64,000 nucleotides of DNA from Rhizoctonia solani (GCF_016906535.1 NC_057372.1:3019501-3083500); one strand, 5' to 3'; positions 1 through 12,445 are shown, numbered from the stretch's first letter. Translations and numbers: made by a program. Notes: a model not told the origin generated them from the letters alone.

Positions 1-157
1 AGTACAAATGGCCTACTCCCGAAAAAGACTAAATGTAAAAAACATAATGAAGATAAATCCGGAAAGGATCCTAAACTTAAACAGCCACAAACATATTTTG
101 CTTCCTGGACACTTCATGTGAGCTTCCAAAGCCCAGGCTCCACCCCAGTGCCCCTAG

Positions 158-1328
158 TCATTGCTCATCCTCTGACTCGTATTCGTACTCTTCCTCGTCG
201 TATATTCCCATTGCTTCCATCTCGCGACGAGTGAGCTGTGCGCATACCTGGCCAGCCCCATAAACAACCTCGGTATCCGAGTCATCAGAGTCGGAGTCAG
301 AGCTAGAGTCAGAGTCAGGCATAGGCGTCGAAGGTCGCTCCGGAACATGAAGCTCGGCATCCGCCAAGTCCAAATCTTCAGGTTCCAAGTCTTCAGAAAT
401 GGGGACAACTTGAGGTGTAGGAATTCCCATGTCGCCAAAGGTCCCGTATATAGGCCTTTGTTCAAGGACCTCTCGGAGTTGAGAGTCTGTAAAGTCGCCT
501 GTTCTTAGGCTAGATATACAAAGTCAATAAAAGTTACGATCCCTGAAAGTAGGACTTACCGGTGCTTGAATTGACGATTGAGAAACTTGACACGCAGAGG
601 CTCATCATCGATCCAGTGTGTACGTTGGACAAGCACCGAGTTTCGGTATCGGCGCTTCAGTAGACTTGGCAGTTCCTCAACAAAGCGTTTCATGTCTAAG
701 TACCGTATCGTCGTCAAGTCGCGATCTCAATTGCTCATACTCGCAACCTACCTGGCTTTTCGTAAAGCATAAACTGGTATTCGTCCGACCTGTCTTCATA
801 CGAGGAGGCAGACGAATTATCAAACAGATCGTCGTCGGGAGAGGTCGGGCTGACGTCTACTCAGGGGCAGTGTGTCAGTGATGAACAAAAGTAGCCAATC
901 ACAGCTAACTTGCCAGACGAATCACTCAGGTCCATTTCCTGGATTGGCTCCTCAGAAGAGCGAGCCCGCTCCACATTGTGTCTCTCCTCGTGGCTCATAT
1001 GGAAGAACAGCTCGTCTGCTAAGCTACGAGGTCTCATAGAAGTGCCTTCCTCCCAAAGATTCGCCCTCAATGGGGTCTCGTCGTTGTCAAGCTTCGAGTG
1101 AATATCTTTATGACAAACACGCTTTGGAGAATGGAAGGACACAGATGGTTCGTCCTCGGTATCGCTCGAGGAATAAGTGACAGCGCGTTTGCGCTTTGGT
1201 TCTTGTCTACGACCGATTGACTTGACCTGGTTCACGAGTTGTAGCGCGTATCGCTTTCGAGCATTGAATGCTCCACCTGGACGAGGCGACCAAGCAGCCT
1301 GACCACACAGAGCCCCAGTGGTAACCAT
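158..1328 (-). CDS. hypothetical acidic protein, four exons
   Basis: I do not recognise this protein. Exon 1 starts at the ATG at 1328 and is basic, with a possible nuclear-localisation run (RRQEPKRKRAV) followed by a Ser/Asp/Glu stretch. Exon 2 is acidic. Exon 3 (around 695-560) encodes a conserved-looking segment including RTHWIDDEPLRVKFLNRQF. Exon 4 ends in a very acidic Ser-Asp tail (SDSSSDSDSDDSD) and the C-terminus EEEYEYESEDEQ before the stop at 158-160. Joining exons through gt...ag introns of about 55-60 bases keeps one frame throughout, which supports a real gene of roughly 340 residues. The basic N-terminus and acidic tail suggest a nuclear protein, but that is inference. No enzyme motif is visible. 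Confidence 0.6.
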
Positions 1329-1329
1329 A

Positions 1330-1718
1330 GCCTACAGATTTAGACTAGAAGCTTAGAGAAAATGCGACGACCTAGCCTAGAAGCTGACTGAGAGCAGAGT
1401 ATATCACCGGGGAGGAGAGAGAGGATAAATCTGCCGCCCGTCGGTTGTTAGTTGGCGTGGTCGGGGAGTTTAAATCCTGGAGTCTGAGATGATCGTCCCG
1501 TGATGGGCTTGGTTCAGTTATTGACCAATCCGCCACAAGATATGGTAATCCGGGGGTGCTGGGCCTGAACGGAATCGGAACAATTGAATTGGAACCGCTT
1601 GGGCCGTACCGATCTTCATCAAACTAACTTCCTCGCGTGGCAACAGGAGGCAAATAATGTCACATCGGGATATAAATACATAAATGGTACAAATAGCGAG
1701 ACAGTGTATGACCCAGGC
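1330..1718. other. intergenic, promoter side of the acidic protein
   Basis: About 390 bases between the start of the acidic hypothetical gene and the stop of the NRAMP gene, both on the minus strand. It should hold the upstream gene's promoter and the NRAMP 5'-side neighbour's 3' region boundary. I see no convincing ORF, RNA gene or repeat. Confidence 0.5.
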
Positions 1719-4268
1719 CTAGCCTGATTTTCCCATCATAAGCAAAACTAGAACGTATGACTGTACAACAATGCAAGTTAGTCCATTCCCCGCATGTGAC
1801 GAGTGACAACAACTTACGTTGGCAACTATGACCACAGCAAAAATCAGGTACCCTATCACCGTGCTCACGATACTGCTCTTGTAACTGGTTGTCCCACCCT
1901 CTGGTTTAGCGACTTGCATGATCGATTCCTGGCTGGTTAGATAGACCAGCGGGAAGATCACAAAAGGCAATACGATGCTGAGAGCCACCTGAGACGCGAC
2001 GAGCAAGACGTCTATGCCCTGTCGGCCCACGGTTACGGCTACCACCGTTGAAGGCACCAAGCCAATCAACCGGGTGATGACACGTCTCAGAAGAGGCTGG
2101 GCCACAGAAGGTAAAGATTAGTCAACAGAATATTTCGAATGAAATACCACAGGACTCACGGAGATTCGCCACTCGATGAACCCCTCACTGACGATTTGCC
2201 CTGCAAGGGTGGCAGTGATAGATGCGCTTTGGCCTGAACAAAGGAGAGCTACGGCAAACATTATCGCAGCAGCTATGCTTGAAGTTTAGCCCCGAGGCTT
2301 CCATGTGAATAGAATGGTGGAACCCACGTTTGCCAATGATCTGTTGGATAAGGTCATACGCATCAAACAGACCAGCGTCACCGACGCTCCTCCCTGAATA
2401 GAAGAACGCAGCAGCGGCAAGGATAAGAATACTGCGCATATACATAGTCAGACTACTGAAGTAGCTTCGAGTACGGCCACTTACGCCGAGTTGATTACGA
2501 CAGCAAACCCAAGTAAACTCATCACTAGATTATACACCATCAGCGCCACCAGTTCTCATGGTCTAAATGCCATCAAAATGCTCACCAATATCAATATTGC
2601 ATGCCCCAAATGCGCGCCAATAAATTCGGTCGAGTTGTTCAAGTACTTTCTCGACACGATGGATGGTTTTTTCCTGTCGGAGATGCCAGTTCATCATCTT
2701 TTGAATGAGACGACACCGACGCAGTCTCGCTTTCTTTTACTTCAGCTGCCCCCGATTCGTTAGGCCTTGTCGACATTAATGGATTACCGGGGGTTTACGT
2801 TCCACGTATATCATCGATTTCCTAAACTTGGTGATCTTCTGCCAGAAAGTGACGGGCTGGTCGTTTGCATTTGGAGCGGGAAGGTTAGCCAGCGGTGGTG
2901 GTGCCGAAGATACACGGTCTAGAGTGGCGAGGCTCGAGCCAGGAAAATAGCGTGTGGCATCTGTGGGATCCATGAGACGAGTTGGAAACAAATTGGTATA
3001 ACACACTGACAACTGTGGCACCCAGGATACCTATCGATGTGTAGAGGGCTCCAGACTGAAAGAGGGTCTGATATCGATGTTGGGTTATCAGTGTACGGTT
3101 TGAATATAGTCTCTTCGAAGCTTACCTTGGAGGGGAGATACCCTACCAATCCATCTGTTACACGACCAACAATACAGCCTTGGTAGCGCCCTACTCACCA
3201 ACAATCACATCCCCTGCGTTCGGTTTGATCTTGATCAAAAGCACATAAAGATTCCGAAGACAACGAAGACGAGAACCATCAAAATGATCTGCACATGTAT
3301 ACAATCAGCTTGAGCCCTAACCCGTGTTGTTGTATTCAACTTGCCTCAAACAGTCGTACAGGCCGGCCGTTTGACGAGGGCGCAATAGCCAGGACGAATA
3401 TGACGTCAAACGAAGTGATAACAACGCTTGCCCAGAGTGGTAGAGACGGCACCAAGAGGGTCAGACCTATAGCACTGCCGAGGAGCTAAGTAGGCATGGG
3501 TCAGTTTGAAGTCCGGATGTGCGGTACAAACGGTGAGTTTACCTCTGCAAGGTCGGTGGCGATGATACCATTTCGCAGATAACGTACATGGGGTACAAGA
3601 GTAGACGGCGGTATAGAAGCTTATGCTTTGGTCGGTTGTACAGGAGAATTCGACAATGTTCCGCCAGGTCTACTTGAGAGCTTAGGGATGATACTTGAAT
3701 GAAATGGAATAATATCGTACCTCTACCAGTGACACATCCTAATCGTGCAGCCATGGTCTAATATCACACGTTAGCTCGTGATTGTGTTGTAGCAAGAAAA
3801 ACTCACCTGGAGTAGCACGGCTCCAAGGCCAGCGAGTAGAATTACAAATAAGAGTTTATACCCGAACTGGGATCCAGCCTGGAGGTCTACAGCCCAGTTT
3901 CCACTAAAGCGAGATATAGTCAGATTGAATATTGGGTAGACGTTGAACTCACGGGTCAAAATATGCTATAGAAGCTAGAATGCCAGGTCCAACGTGGTGT
4001 TTCATGTGGTGTAGAACAACCAATGAGGTATTTTTGAGATTTTTTCTTCGGGTCACGAGCCTCAGCTAACCAGCATAATACCAATGCATATATGAGCTCA
4101 CTTTATCTTGTCCTGATAGGAGGCATCATCTGAGCCTTCAGGAGTGCTCAGACTCTCGTTACTCGATTTTTGTTCATCAATGGCAACAGTCTGTGTGAAA
4201 CTCTCCCCTCTTGCAGACATTGCCGGAACCTCGATTATGCGAAGAGGACTCGGTGGAGGCCCAACCAT
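1719..4268 (-). CDS. NRAMP-family divalent metal (Mn/Fe) transporter, with an apparent frameshift
   Basis: Proton-coupled divalent-metal importer of the NRAMP/Smf family, about 570 residues with many short introns. The start is the ATG at 4268 ([14 protein letters not shown]). The TM1 metal-binding motif DPGN is formed across an intron ([21 protein letters not shown]). The next segment, [20 protein letters not shown], is typical of fungal Smf proteins. TM6 carries the MPH motif (GATVMPHAIFL). Downstream come [29 protein letters not shown] and a C-terminal helix before the stop at 1719-1721. Immediately after MPHAIFL the frame shifts: the family's [10 protein letters not shown] continues one frame over at about 2940, as if one G were missing from a GGG. 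Either the assembly dropped a base or the allele is broken. It is divergent from the DHHC gene. Confidence 0.88.
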
Positions 4269-5171
4269 TTTCGTTTTTGAAGTAATATACAATCAGAGAC
4301 CTGAAATTTTTCATTCTATCAGCAGGACACACGAAAGGCTCACAAGAGCTTACGTTGAAGGACCCAATCGTCCTGAAAGGTGGTAAATGGAAGAAAGAAA
4401 AAAAAAGTGACAAGAGGAAAGCTAACCAGGCCACCTACCAAGTCTACCAAGCTGTACTCCGAGTATATATAATTGACCGGTACGGCTGGCAAGCGGAATA
4501 GTCCCCATTGCTAGACAACGTATTCTTTAGATGAAATGTGATTCACAACCCGAGGCTTCCTAGTCACTCGATTGATTCGGAGGTCGGGATGTAGTCAGGC
4601 TTCCAAGAACAAAATTCCAAGAATAGAACTAGATTCCAAGTGCTCCAAGACGGCGACTTGGTGCTCGAGCTTCTAACTCTTGGCCACAATTCATCACGAG
4701 GTGTGCAGGTTGCGATAAAGGGCAGGCGGAAGCTTAAACGTTATTCAATGATATGGGAGATTAAGAGTCTAGGCTACTGGTATGGTATCTCCGAGGAATT
4801 AATGACGTTATGAAGCATTCTGAGAACCCAGTAGCCTAACTCTTCAGATTGGTAACCATTATATATGACTCAAGAATGGGTTTAACTATGGCCTTCCCTA
4901 CCTAAACGTCCGTCGTACCAAGGGAGCAGTATGAAATTTGATTGATTTAATCAATGTATTTTTCTCACGTGGTTCTATACCCACAGCCCAAGTGACCGGA
5001 TCGAGTGTCTATAGATACATCTGCAAGCGATTGAACACAATGAGGATCCAATTGAGACATCTGACGGGTGGCGATGTCAGGGCGTGGCACTTGGCTCCAT
5101 TGACTAAGCGCTGGGTGCTTAGCAACGGCCATGACGCACCGGTTCCATTTGGACTCCTCCGTACCCCTACC
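4269..5171. promoter_or_regulatory. divergent promoter region, NRAMP and DHHC genes
   Basis: About 0.9 kb between two divergent starts (NRAMP at 4268 on minus, DHHC at 5172 on plus). It must hold both promoters. Apart from an 82-base inverted repeat at 4763-4844 it shows no coding signal I trust. An in-frame upstream ATG for the DHHC gene occurs at 5040. Confidence 0.5.
4763..4844. repeat. near-perfect inverted repeat, 18/17-base arms
   Basis: The left arm AAGAGTCTAGGCTACTGG (4763-4780) and right arm CCAGTAGCCTAACTCTT (4828-4844) are reverse complements except for one extra base in the left arm. The spacer is about 47 bases. It could be a stable RNA or DNA hairpin, a small foldback element, or an operator-like dyad between divergent genes. 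Confidence 0.75.
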
Positions 5172-7109
5172 ATGGCGGATCGACCGCGCGGCGACTGGGA
5201 CTGTGCTGAAGTGGTGCGCACAACGTACAAAGAGAAACAGAAGGAGAGAGAGGAAAGTCGGAAGCCCCAGCATTGGATTTTGCAGAAGCTTGTTGTTGGT
5301 GTCGTTCTCGGAATCGTTGTCTGGACCTACTATGTCTACATCGGCCGAGTGTGTATCAAACTTCTGGAGCGAGGGGATACTGTCAAGGCTGGTGCGTTGC
5401 TTTTTTCCGTTACGTGATGTTTACAAAGCTCAGAACCATTGCAGGTGTCTATATCGCCATCTTTAATTTGTTTTTCCTCATGTTCAGCTGGACATATCTC
5501 AAGGTTCTTATATGTGTCTCCACAACTTCGTTTGACATTTATGGATATCTTCTATAGATCATAGTTACACCTCCTGGCTTTGCTCGAGATGTACGTTCAG
5601 CTCCCTGTTTGCCGAGCCTTACTCACGTTCTCCGCAGCACGTCCCTCAGTGCGAAGCTCCTGGTACAACGCAGTACGGCCGACCGTGGGATGTTGACTCG
5701 GAAGTTAGGGAACCGACGATGGTCACAGAACCATAGGTACAGCTTACGAGGGAATGTCGGAACGTGGTCATGGCCAATCCCCCCTCTCTGCGACCTCACA
5801 CGACCCAACATCAGCATTTTCTCCCGATGCCCAACAAGGCGCAGCCCTCGAACTGGATGCTATTCCACCAATTGCATCCGTCCACGCCCGTGTGACCTCT
5901 CCTGTGGGTGATGATTGCGCCTTGGGTGATGCGTCAACTACTGTGCATGAAACTCAACCCTACCTACAGCCGGCGGCGGCCCAAAACGAAACGACAGACA
6001 AAGGGAGAAAACAGGTCCATGTCACTCGTAATCCGCCTCAAACACCGGTTTTGGCAGACGAGTACCGATATTGTGCCCGAGATAAACTGATGAAGCCTAT
6101 GAGAACCCACCATTGCCGTCTGTGTGCAACTGTAAGTCGCATGAACCTGTATTGCACAACTGTCTGACACGGCTGGCTGGGCTTAGTGCGTACTCCAATA
6201 TGATCACCACGTAAGTCCCTGAGCGGAATCTGGCCTCAATGACATCATCTAACGTTAATTATAGTGTCCTTGTGGGTCGTCTCAAAGTGTGTTCGATGCT
6301 TATGCTGAGTATTAGCTTCGTAGGGATCGGTCAATGTGTTGGAGCCTACAATCGCAAAGTGAGCAGAGTTATTAGTACCATGAATACCTTTTCACCAGGC
6401 TATAGTTCTTTGTAAATTTTACCTTCTGGTCGACTTGGTTTACCGCTTGGGTCTTTGGAACGCTGCTTGCTGACCTGATCGTGGACTCGAGAAATATCAG
6501 CTACCAGCTCGATGGACAAGAAATAGCCGTTATAGCCTTGTAAGTCTTTCAATTGTCCAGCCTATGCGTCGTTCGCTTCATACTCAAGTATCTTGCGTTT
6601 CTTTTCCAGAGCCGGTCTCTTTACCATGTTCACAGCATCGCTAACAGCTGGCCACACCCGACTCCTTATCATCAACGCGACGACGGTCGAGTCGCTTGGA
6701 TTTTCGCGCACAAAGGAAAAGGACAAGGCGAGCCTCGAGATGGCATTTAGCTTTTGGCAGTGCCGGTATTTTGATTTACTATCGTTATTATGGCCTTACT
6801 AACATGTCACGCAGAGAAAAACACCAAACCCGCAAACGATGGGACCAAGAATGGGGTCGGGTCGAGCGAGAGGGTAATCTATGGTGGTTGGAGAACGCAC
6901 GTACAAATTGGGAGCAGGTTATGGGACACAAAGTCTACGAGTGGTTCCGTGAGTCCAACCTACACATTATCATTGACCCTGTCTCATGGTACGTTTTAGT
7001 CCCGATTGGAAAGAGTCCCAACAACGGGATGAACTACCCCGTGAATCCGCGACACGATCCGGATGGCAGATGGAGGCCACGATCACAATGGCCGGTGGAA
7101 CTTCAGTAG
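5172..7109 (+). CDS. DHHC-type protein S-palmitoyltransferase, with a possible frameshift
   Basis: Membrane zDHHC acyltransferase that adds palmitate to cysteines of target proteins, resembling fungal Pfa3-type enzymes. The chosen start is ATG 5172 (MADRPRGDWDCAEVV), with an in-frame alternative at 5040. Two N-terminal membrane helices follow (LVVGVVLGIVVWTYYVYI and YIAIFNLFFLMFSWTYL). The cysteine-rich domain reads YRYCARDKLMKPMRTHHCR..CATC, then [20 protein letters not shown], where DHHC is the catalytic motif and is assembled across two introns. Two more helices follow, then a C-terminal GMNYPVNPRHDPDGRWRPRS before the stop at 7107-7109. Near 5733 the frame stops at TAG in ...MVTEP and resumes one frame over (GTAYEGMSERG); no plausible intron bridges it, so one base seems to be missing. 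Confidence 0.85.
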
Positions 7110-8180
7110 GGCCGGCTAATTGCTTTTGTTCCGCTTTGCTCTGCAGCTTCTTTTTCTTTTTTCTTTTTACACTCATCGGGACTATGGATATTGTATGTTT
7201 TACGAACTAACCTTGGTCTGTATGAGATAGAAATTTGGGGGGACGCTTTAATGTTCGTGGGGTTGTCTCTTGTCTGGTATGGTGCGTGAGGGGGGCTACT
7301 GGTGATTTGTTTGGGTTATATCGTCTTAATACGTGCGGAGAGTGTACTTGATTCGCCGTTCTATCTACTTATCAAAAGGTTCCGAGCATTCTGTGCTCAT
7401 TTCGTACAACCCCTAGCCGTTCACCGCCGATTTTGTGTTGGAAGTCTTTGAGATCCGCATGCGAATATCCGCGCCCTTTAAACTTAGTTCCGCGACGAAA
7501 CACATACGCCCTGGCATGGTTCATTAGGAGCGAAAGCGCAGGGGATGAAAACATATACCGAAATTTGACATAAATCACACTCATGAACACGAATTTGGCA
7601 AACAATGATTTACCATAGCTATCCTGATCTACCTAAAAGAACTACATATGAATGATCTACCAAAACAGGCCTGGTTGAACATGCATGTGTTGGACTAGGC
7701 GTTATCCCCGATATCACCGACAACCGTCTGTTCTTGGCATCAACTCATATGCACAGCCATCCTCGTACCAGTACAGTTGCCGAACCCACCGCATCATGGG
7801 CTGCAGCTGTCAAAGTAAACTCGACGATCATCCTGATCGCCGACCATTCCTTTTATTGACTTGGCCAAATACCTGTTTCAACACTGGGGCAGGGTAGGAT
7901 AGGAGTTTAAGTCTTCGATTCGCAATGTTCGCATCAACCTATTCGATAACAAAACTTATGGGTCAAGCATGAAGAATAGTACATTGCAGTCTAATCAACC
8001 AATAATTGTGCGTATTTTTTGAGTTCATTGAAGGAGGCAAATTCTGAACACAACTTTTTCCGTTAGTCCGAGGGGGGTGAATATGCGTTGTCGCCAACTC
8101 AATCTGAGAGCGAAGAATTTCGGGGAAAGAAGGGGTATCAGAACTCAAAGCGTGCATGAATGTAGGTCCTGTGTGTCCAG
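7110..8180. other. gene-poor intergenic stretch
   Basis: About 1.1 kb downstream of the DHHC gene. Small open frames on both strands show no motif, no consistent codon use and no splice pattern. It begins with a T-rich stretch, probably the DHHC 3' UTR and polyadenylation region. I see no repeat or RNA gene. Confidence 0.5.
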
Positions 8181-8189
8181 TGTCATCAA

Positions 8190-8871
8190 ATAGGAAATTT
8201 AGGCGAATTTGCGAATTCCAGATGTCCTTCCGCCTGCGGTGAGAGATGCAAAACAGGCATGGACGGTTTGGTCTCAAGGTATCGCTGTGACGGTGAAATG
8301 TTATCTTCAGAGTGCCTTGCGATATTACTTATCAATAACTCTTTGTAGACTGCGTTGTTCGCTGGTGTCGAAGCTCACTCTTTAATCTGATCGACGAGAC
8401 AACTGGTCCAACCGATAGCTTGACTCAAGCGTTCCGGATATTCTCATATCTAGGATTACTTTCCAATCTGCTCGCCACGACTTCAGCTCTCTTCGTTCTA
8501 GAACGCGTTTCGGGTCTCTCAACTCGCGCTCGAAGACTAAGTCTTTTGCCAAACTCCTTACCACGCCAGGTGGCCGATGGTACACCTCTGCCCGCTGAGC
8601 TCCTCCATCCTCTTCGCGAAACAGCGCTCTTACGAGCATTTGGTATGGATGCTACCTGGGGATATACCATTACCATGTTCTACCTGTTTTCTATCGCCGG
8701 TGTCTCTCGGTCTTTGTCCAGCTGTCCTTGTACTTGTTCATTCGGGAGTCGGTTGCTGTGCTGTCGTGTTGACCTCGGTGATTATGTTTGGTCTGACGCC
8801 GCTTGTGGTGTTGACTCTGCGCATTGTACATGAGTTTTTGTTCGACCTTCTAGGATGGGCGAGGCGTTAGA
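8190..8871 (+). pseudogene. frameshifted remnant of a fungal multi-pass membrane protein
   Basis: Protein-like segments follow one another but switch frame. They run: TALFAGVEAHSLI after a tttgtag acceptor at 8348; LTQAFRIFSYLGLLSNLLAT through GMDATWGYTITMFYLFSIAG in the next frame; VFVQLSLYLFIRESVAVLSC one frame over after about 8703; and VVLTSVIMFGLTPLVVLTLR..LLGWARR in the third frame, ending at 8871. Together they look like one small membrane protein with three or four helices, similar in style to the DUF6535-like families abundant in Agaricomycetes. The segments are too short-spaced to be joined by introns, so this is either a pseudogene or sequence with several indel errors. The family assignment is tentative. 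Confidence 0.45.
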
Positions 8872-9491
8872 AATTAGAATTAGTATCTGAGTTCTATAGC
8901 CAAGGACCAATTTGTTTGATAATTTGTACAACTATTCATGAGACAAGCAACATGCTCATATATATATCGTGTTTCAACCTTTATTAACTTGAACTGGTAC
9001 CAGCCCCAAGGTTCATGTGTATGACATTTCGGTACATGTGTAACAGGGCAGTGCAGATTAACATGTCAGATCCTGTGCACGGGGAATCAGCCCGAGGCGG
9101 AGTCCAATACATTACTTGTGCATCAGTCGGGAGACCCGCATATGGGGATCTTAGTAGCGATGCCTCGCAACGTTGTCCGTCACCCTGATAGATATGAGAT
9201 GAAGGGTGGGGCGTACTGCCACCCAAGACTGTATATACAATGTAGTGAGGTACCTCTGCAGTTATCCATCTCGCACGCCAACCCACGAACTCGACCGAGG
9301 TTACTCTGGCCTATATTTGCTACTCACTAGGGCCGCTCTTGGTATGTAGAAATTGGCAGAACGAAGTGTGTTTGGCAAAAAACTGATAAACCCACCTTGT
9401 GTTGATTTTTTCGCGCTATGCAGTAACAAAGTTTACCCGGTTTTCAGAAACGCCACGACACAATCAGCACAAAACACCAGAAGGTTTCACT
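8872..9491. promoter_or_regulatory. upstream region of the TPR-CHAT gene
   Basis: About 620 bases between the membrane-protein remnant and the TPR-CHAT ATG. No ORF with protein-like composition is visible. An intron-acceptor-like tatgcag lies near 9422, so a 5' UTR intron is possible. Confidence 0.4.
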
Positions 9492-12445
9492 ATGCAACAT
9501 GAAGAACCCAGCATTGACGAATTGGTAGAAATAATGTCTGATATGCTCTCTATCGATCTTGAAGATCCCCAGAACTCTCAGATGCGGGCCGCCCTCCAGG
9601 GAGGGATGTACGGAAAGCGATACGACCGTCTGGGCGAAATATGCGACATTGACAACGCAATAAAATACACACAGATGGCGATTTCTCTTTCACCCGAGGA
9701 TTACCCAGGTTTGCCGCATTTAATTGGTGACCTAGGTGGCTATTATTCTAGCCGGTTTCAGCGCCTGAACGAAGTGGATGACATCACAAAAGCGATTGAA
9801 TACACGGCTCTCTCCCTTGCATTTTATGCTGACGACGATCCCGTCTTGTCAAGCAAGCTCTGCAACTTAGGAGTGATTCATTCAATTCGATTTCGGGTTC
9901 TAGGGGAATTGGATGATCTCAACAAGCGATCATATGCGGGACCCGCGCCGTTGAATTAGCCTCTAATGATGACCAACACTTGGCCCACTACCTCTCAGGC
10001 CTGGGTGCATCCTATGGTTCCCGGTTCGAGCGTCTAGGAGCTCTGAATGATATCGAGAAAGGGATTGAATATGGTTCTCGCGGAGTCTCTCTGACTCCGG
10101 ACGATCACCCCGACTTGCCGAGCCGACTCACCAACATGGGATGTTTATACGAGGTCCTGTTTGAGCACGTTGGTGAAATGGATGACCTAAAAAAGGCAAT
10201 CCAGTATCGCTCTCGTGCAGTTGAGTTGACTCCTGAGGATCATCCAGGCTTGCCGAACCGACTTGCTGGACTTGGAATGTCATACAAATACCGATATATG
10301 CGCCTAGATAAATTGGATGACCTCGAAAAGGCAATCGAATACGCTTCGCTTGCGGTCACGATAACTCCCGAAGACCATCCCGATCTCTCGTACTGGCTTG
10401 CCAACCTAGCGACATCCTATGCCTGCCGATATCACCGCCTTCGCGAACCAGAGGATTTGGAGAAGGTTATTAAATATAAATACTACACGGTCACCCTAAC
10501 CCCGGATGATCATCCATACCAAGCGTCTCGACTCGCCGAGCTGGGGAAAGCATACAGTGACCGATTTGAGCTACTAGGAGACCAGAGCGACATGGAGAAG
10601 GCATTCGAATATAAATCCTTGGGACTGCTCTTGACCCCCGAAGGGCATCCCGGTTTACCTCTGCAACATAACAACCTAGCACTCCTTCACATTCAGGCTT
10701 ATGGAAGAACCGGCGAGGATCTCCATCTGAAACATGCGTTGGACTCCTTCCGCGAAGCGACCAGATCGCTGACCGGGTCGCCTCGCGATAAGTTTCAGTA
10801 CGCTTTGAAATGGGCCAAGCTTGCATCTCAATTGGACTCTCTGAACGCCATTGAAGCTTACCAAACAACGATGAATCTTCTACCTCAGTTTATATGGCTA
10901 GGTACCACAACCGCGCAGCGTTATCAAGATCTAGAGGAGGTACAAAATTTAGCAGTCAACGCGGCCTCTGTTGCCATCCGCTCTTCGAATTACAAACTAG
11001 CTCTAGAATGGCTCGAAGATGCTCGATGCGTAGTTTGGAATCAGAGCCTCATGCTTCGCTCGCCTCTTGACGAACTTCAGTCCTCTTATCCAGAGGTAGC
11101 CGCACGACTTCAGACCACCGCTAGTAAGCTTCATAGTGCCAGCTCCGAGCCGCGAGAGCCCCAGACAGTCGCTTCTGGATCAATGAATCCAACACAAACG
11201 GCCCAAGAACATCGTCGTCTAGCACAAGAATATAGCAACCTACTCTCTCAGGCCCGTGAGCTTCCGGGTTTCGAGGATTTTCTTCAACCAATGAAAGCTG
11301 ACCGACTTGTCCGTGCCGCCAGATACGGGCCTATTGTAGTAATCAATTGCCATGCAGAGCGTTCTGATGCACTAGTCATATTCCCTGGCCAAGAAGTTAT
11401 CAAACACATTCATCTTGCTGATTTTACTGGGTCAAAAGCAGAGCGAGCTCACTCGGAAATGGACAAATCGCTCAGTGCCCAGTATTTAAGGGAGCGTGGT
11501 TTTAAGCCTCTTGGCGAACCTGAACAAAAAGACAATTTCGGAAAGGTGCTGGCACTTCTTTGGTATGAGGTTGTCAAGCCAATTTTAGACTCTTTGGGCT
11601 ATATGGTGCGTCTCCTTCTCTAAGGGTCTATGCTGGCACTAATAGCAATCCTGTAGAATAATTCGTCGGCAGAAAATATGCCGCATATAACCTGGTGCCC
11701 AACCGGTCAACTTTCCTTCTTGCCGTTGCATGCTGCTGGAGATTATGACAAGTCCGGGTCACGAGTCTTCGATTACGTCGTCTCTTCCTATACACCAACA
11801 CTTACCGCCCTTCTGAACTCTACTCCCACTTCACTCACCCATGACTCTCGAATGCTCGCAATCGCCCAACCAGGTACGCCAGGGTGTACTCCACTGCCCG
11901 GTACCATCAAGGAGCTCGAGAGGATCAAGATGCATGCAAATGATAGGTTACAGTACTCGCAACTCATCGATTCTCAAGCGACAACAAGTGTGGTGCTTGA
12001 CCAGATGGAACAACATGGTTGGGTGCATCTTGCTTGCCATGCTCATCAGAACGTGATAAATGCGACCAAGAGCGGATTCTTCTTGCACAACGGGACGCTT
12101 GATTTGGCAGCCATCAATCGACGGTCATTTACGAAGAAGGGACTGGCATTTCTATCGGCGTGTCAGACTGCGAAGGGAGACAAGAAACTCCCAGACGAAG
12201 CTGTGCATCTGGCATCTGGCATGCTGATGGCTGGTTATTGTAGTGTCATTGGGACGATGTGGTCTGTGGCTGACGACGACGCGCCATTCATTGCGGATAG
12301 GGTCTATCCTCAGCTGATAGAGGGTGGTAAGCTTGGAGAGGGTGAAGCGGGGAAAGCGCTCCATAAAGCCGTTGCGGAGCTGCGTGAGAGAGTTGGGGAG
12401 AATAAGTTTGGCCGTTGGGTGCCGTACATCCACATAGGCTCTTAG
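9492..12445 (+). CDS. TPR-CHAT protein (caspase/separase-like peptidase fold), with a frameshift
   Basis: Large TPR-repeat protein ending in a CHAT (caspase HetF associated with TPRs) domain, about 960 residues. The start is ATG 9492 (MQHEEPSIDELVEIM). About seven 50-residue tetratricopeptide-like repeats follow, with consensus LG..Y..RF.RLG.LDDLEKAIEY...AV.LTPEDHP.L. After a helical linker comes the CHAT domain, with catalytic His in HLACHAHQN (about 12025) and Cys in AFLSACQTAKGDKKLPDEAV (about 12160). One intron, 11606-11656, interrupts LGYM|NNSSAENMPHITWCPTG. A single missing G near 9926 (AAGCG for the repeat's AAGGCG) shifts the frame in the third repeat and creates a stop at 9957; downstream the repeats continue perfectly. 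CHAT proteins are proteases in signalling or defence; the target here is unknown. Confidence 0.88.
9590..10710 (+). repeat. tandem TPR-coding repeats (about 150-base units)
   Basis: Coding repeats of about 150 bases, each encoding a helix-turn-helix unit ending in TPEDHP or TPDDHP. The recurring nucleotide blocks are clear (for example gatgacct.gaaaaggcaat). Such arrays commonly change unit number by recombination. Confidence 0.75.

Noticed and set aside
7372..7605. Minus-strand open frame of 77 codons in the gap after the DHHC gene
   Set aside because: No motif, no splice context and no sign of a surrounding gene.
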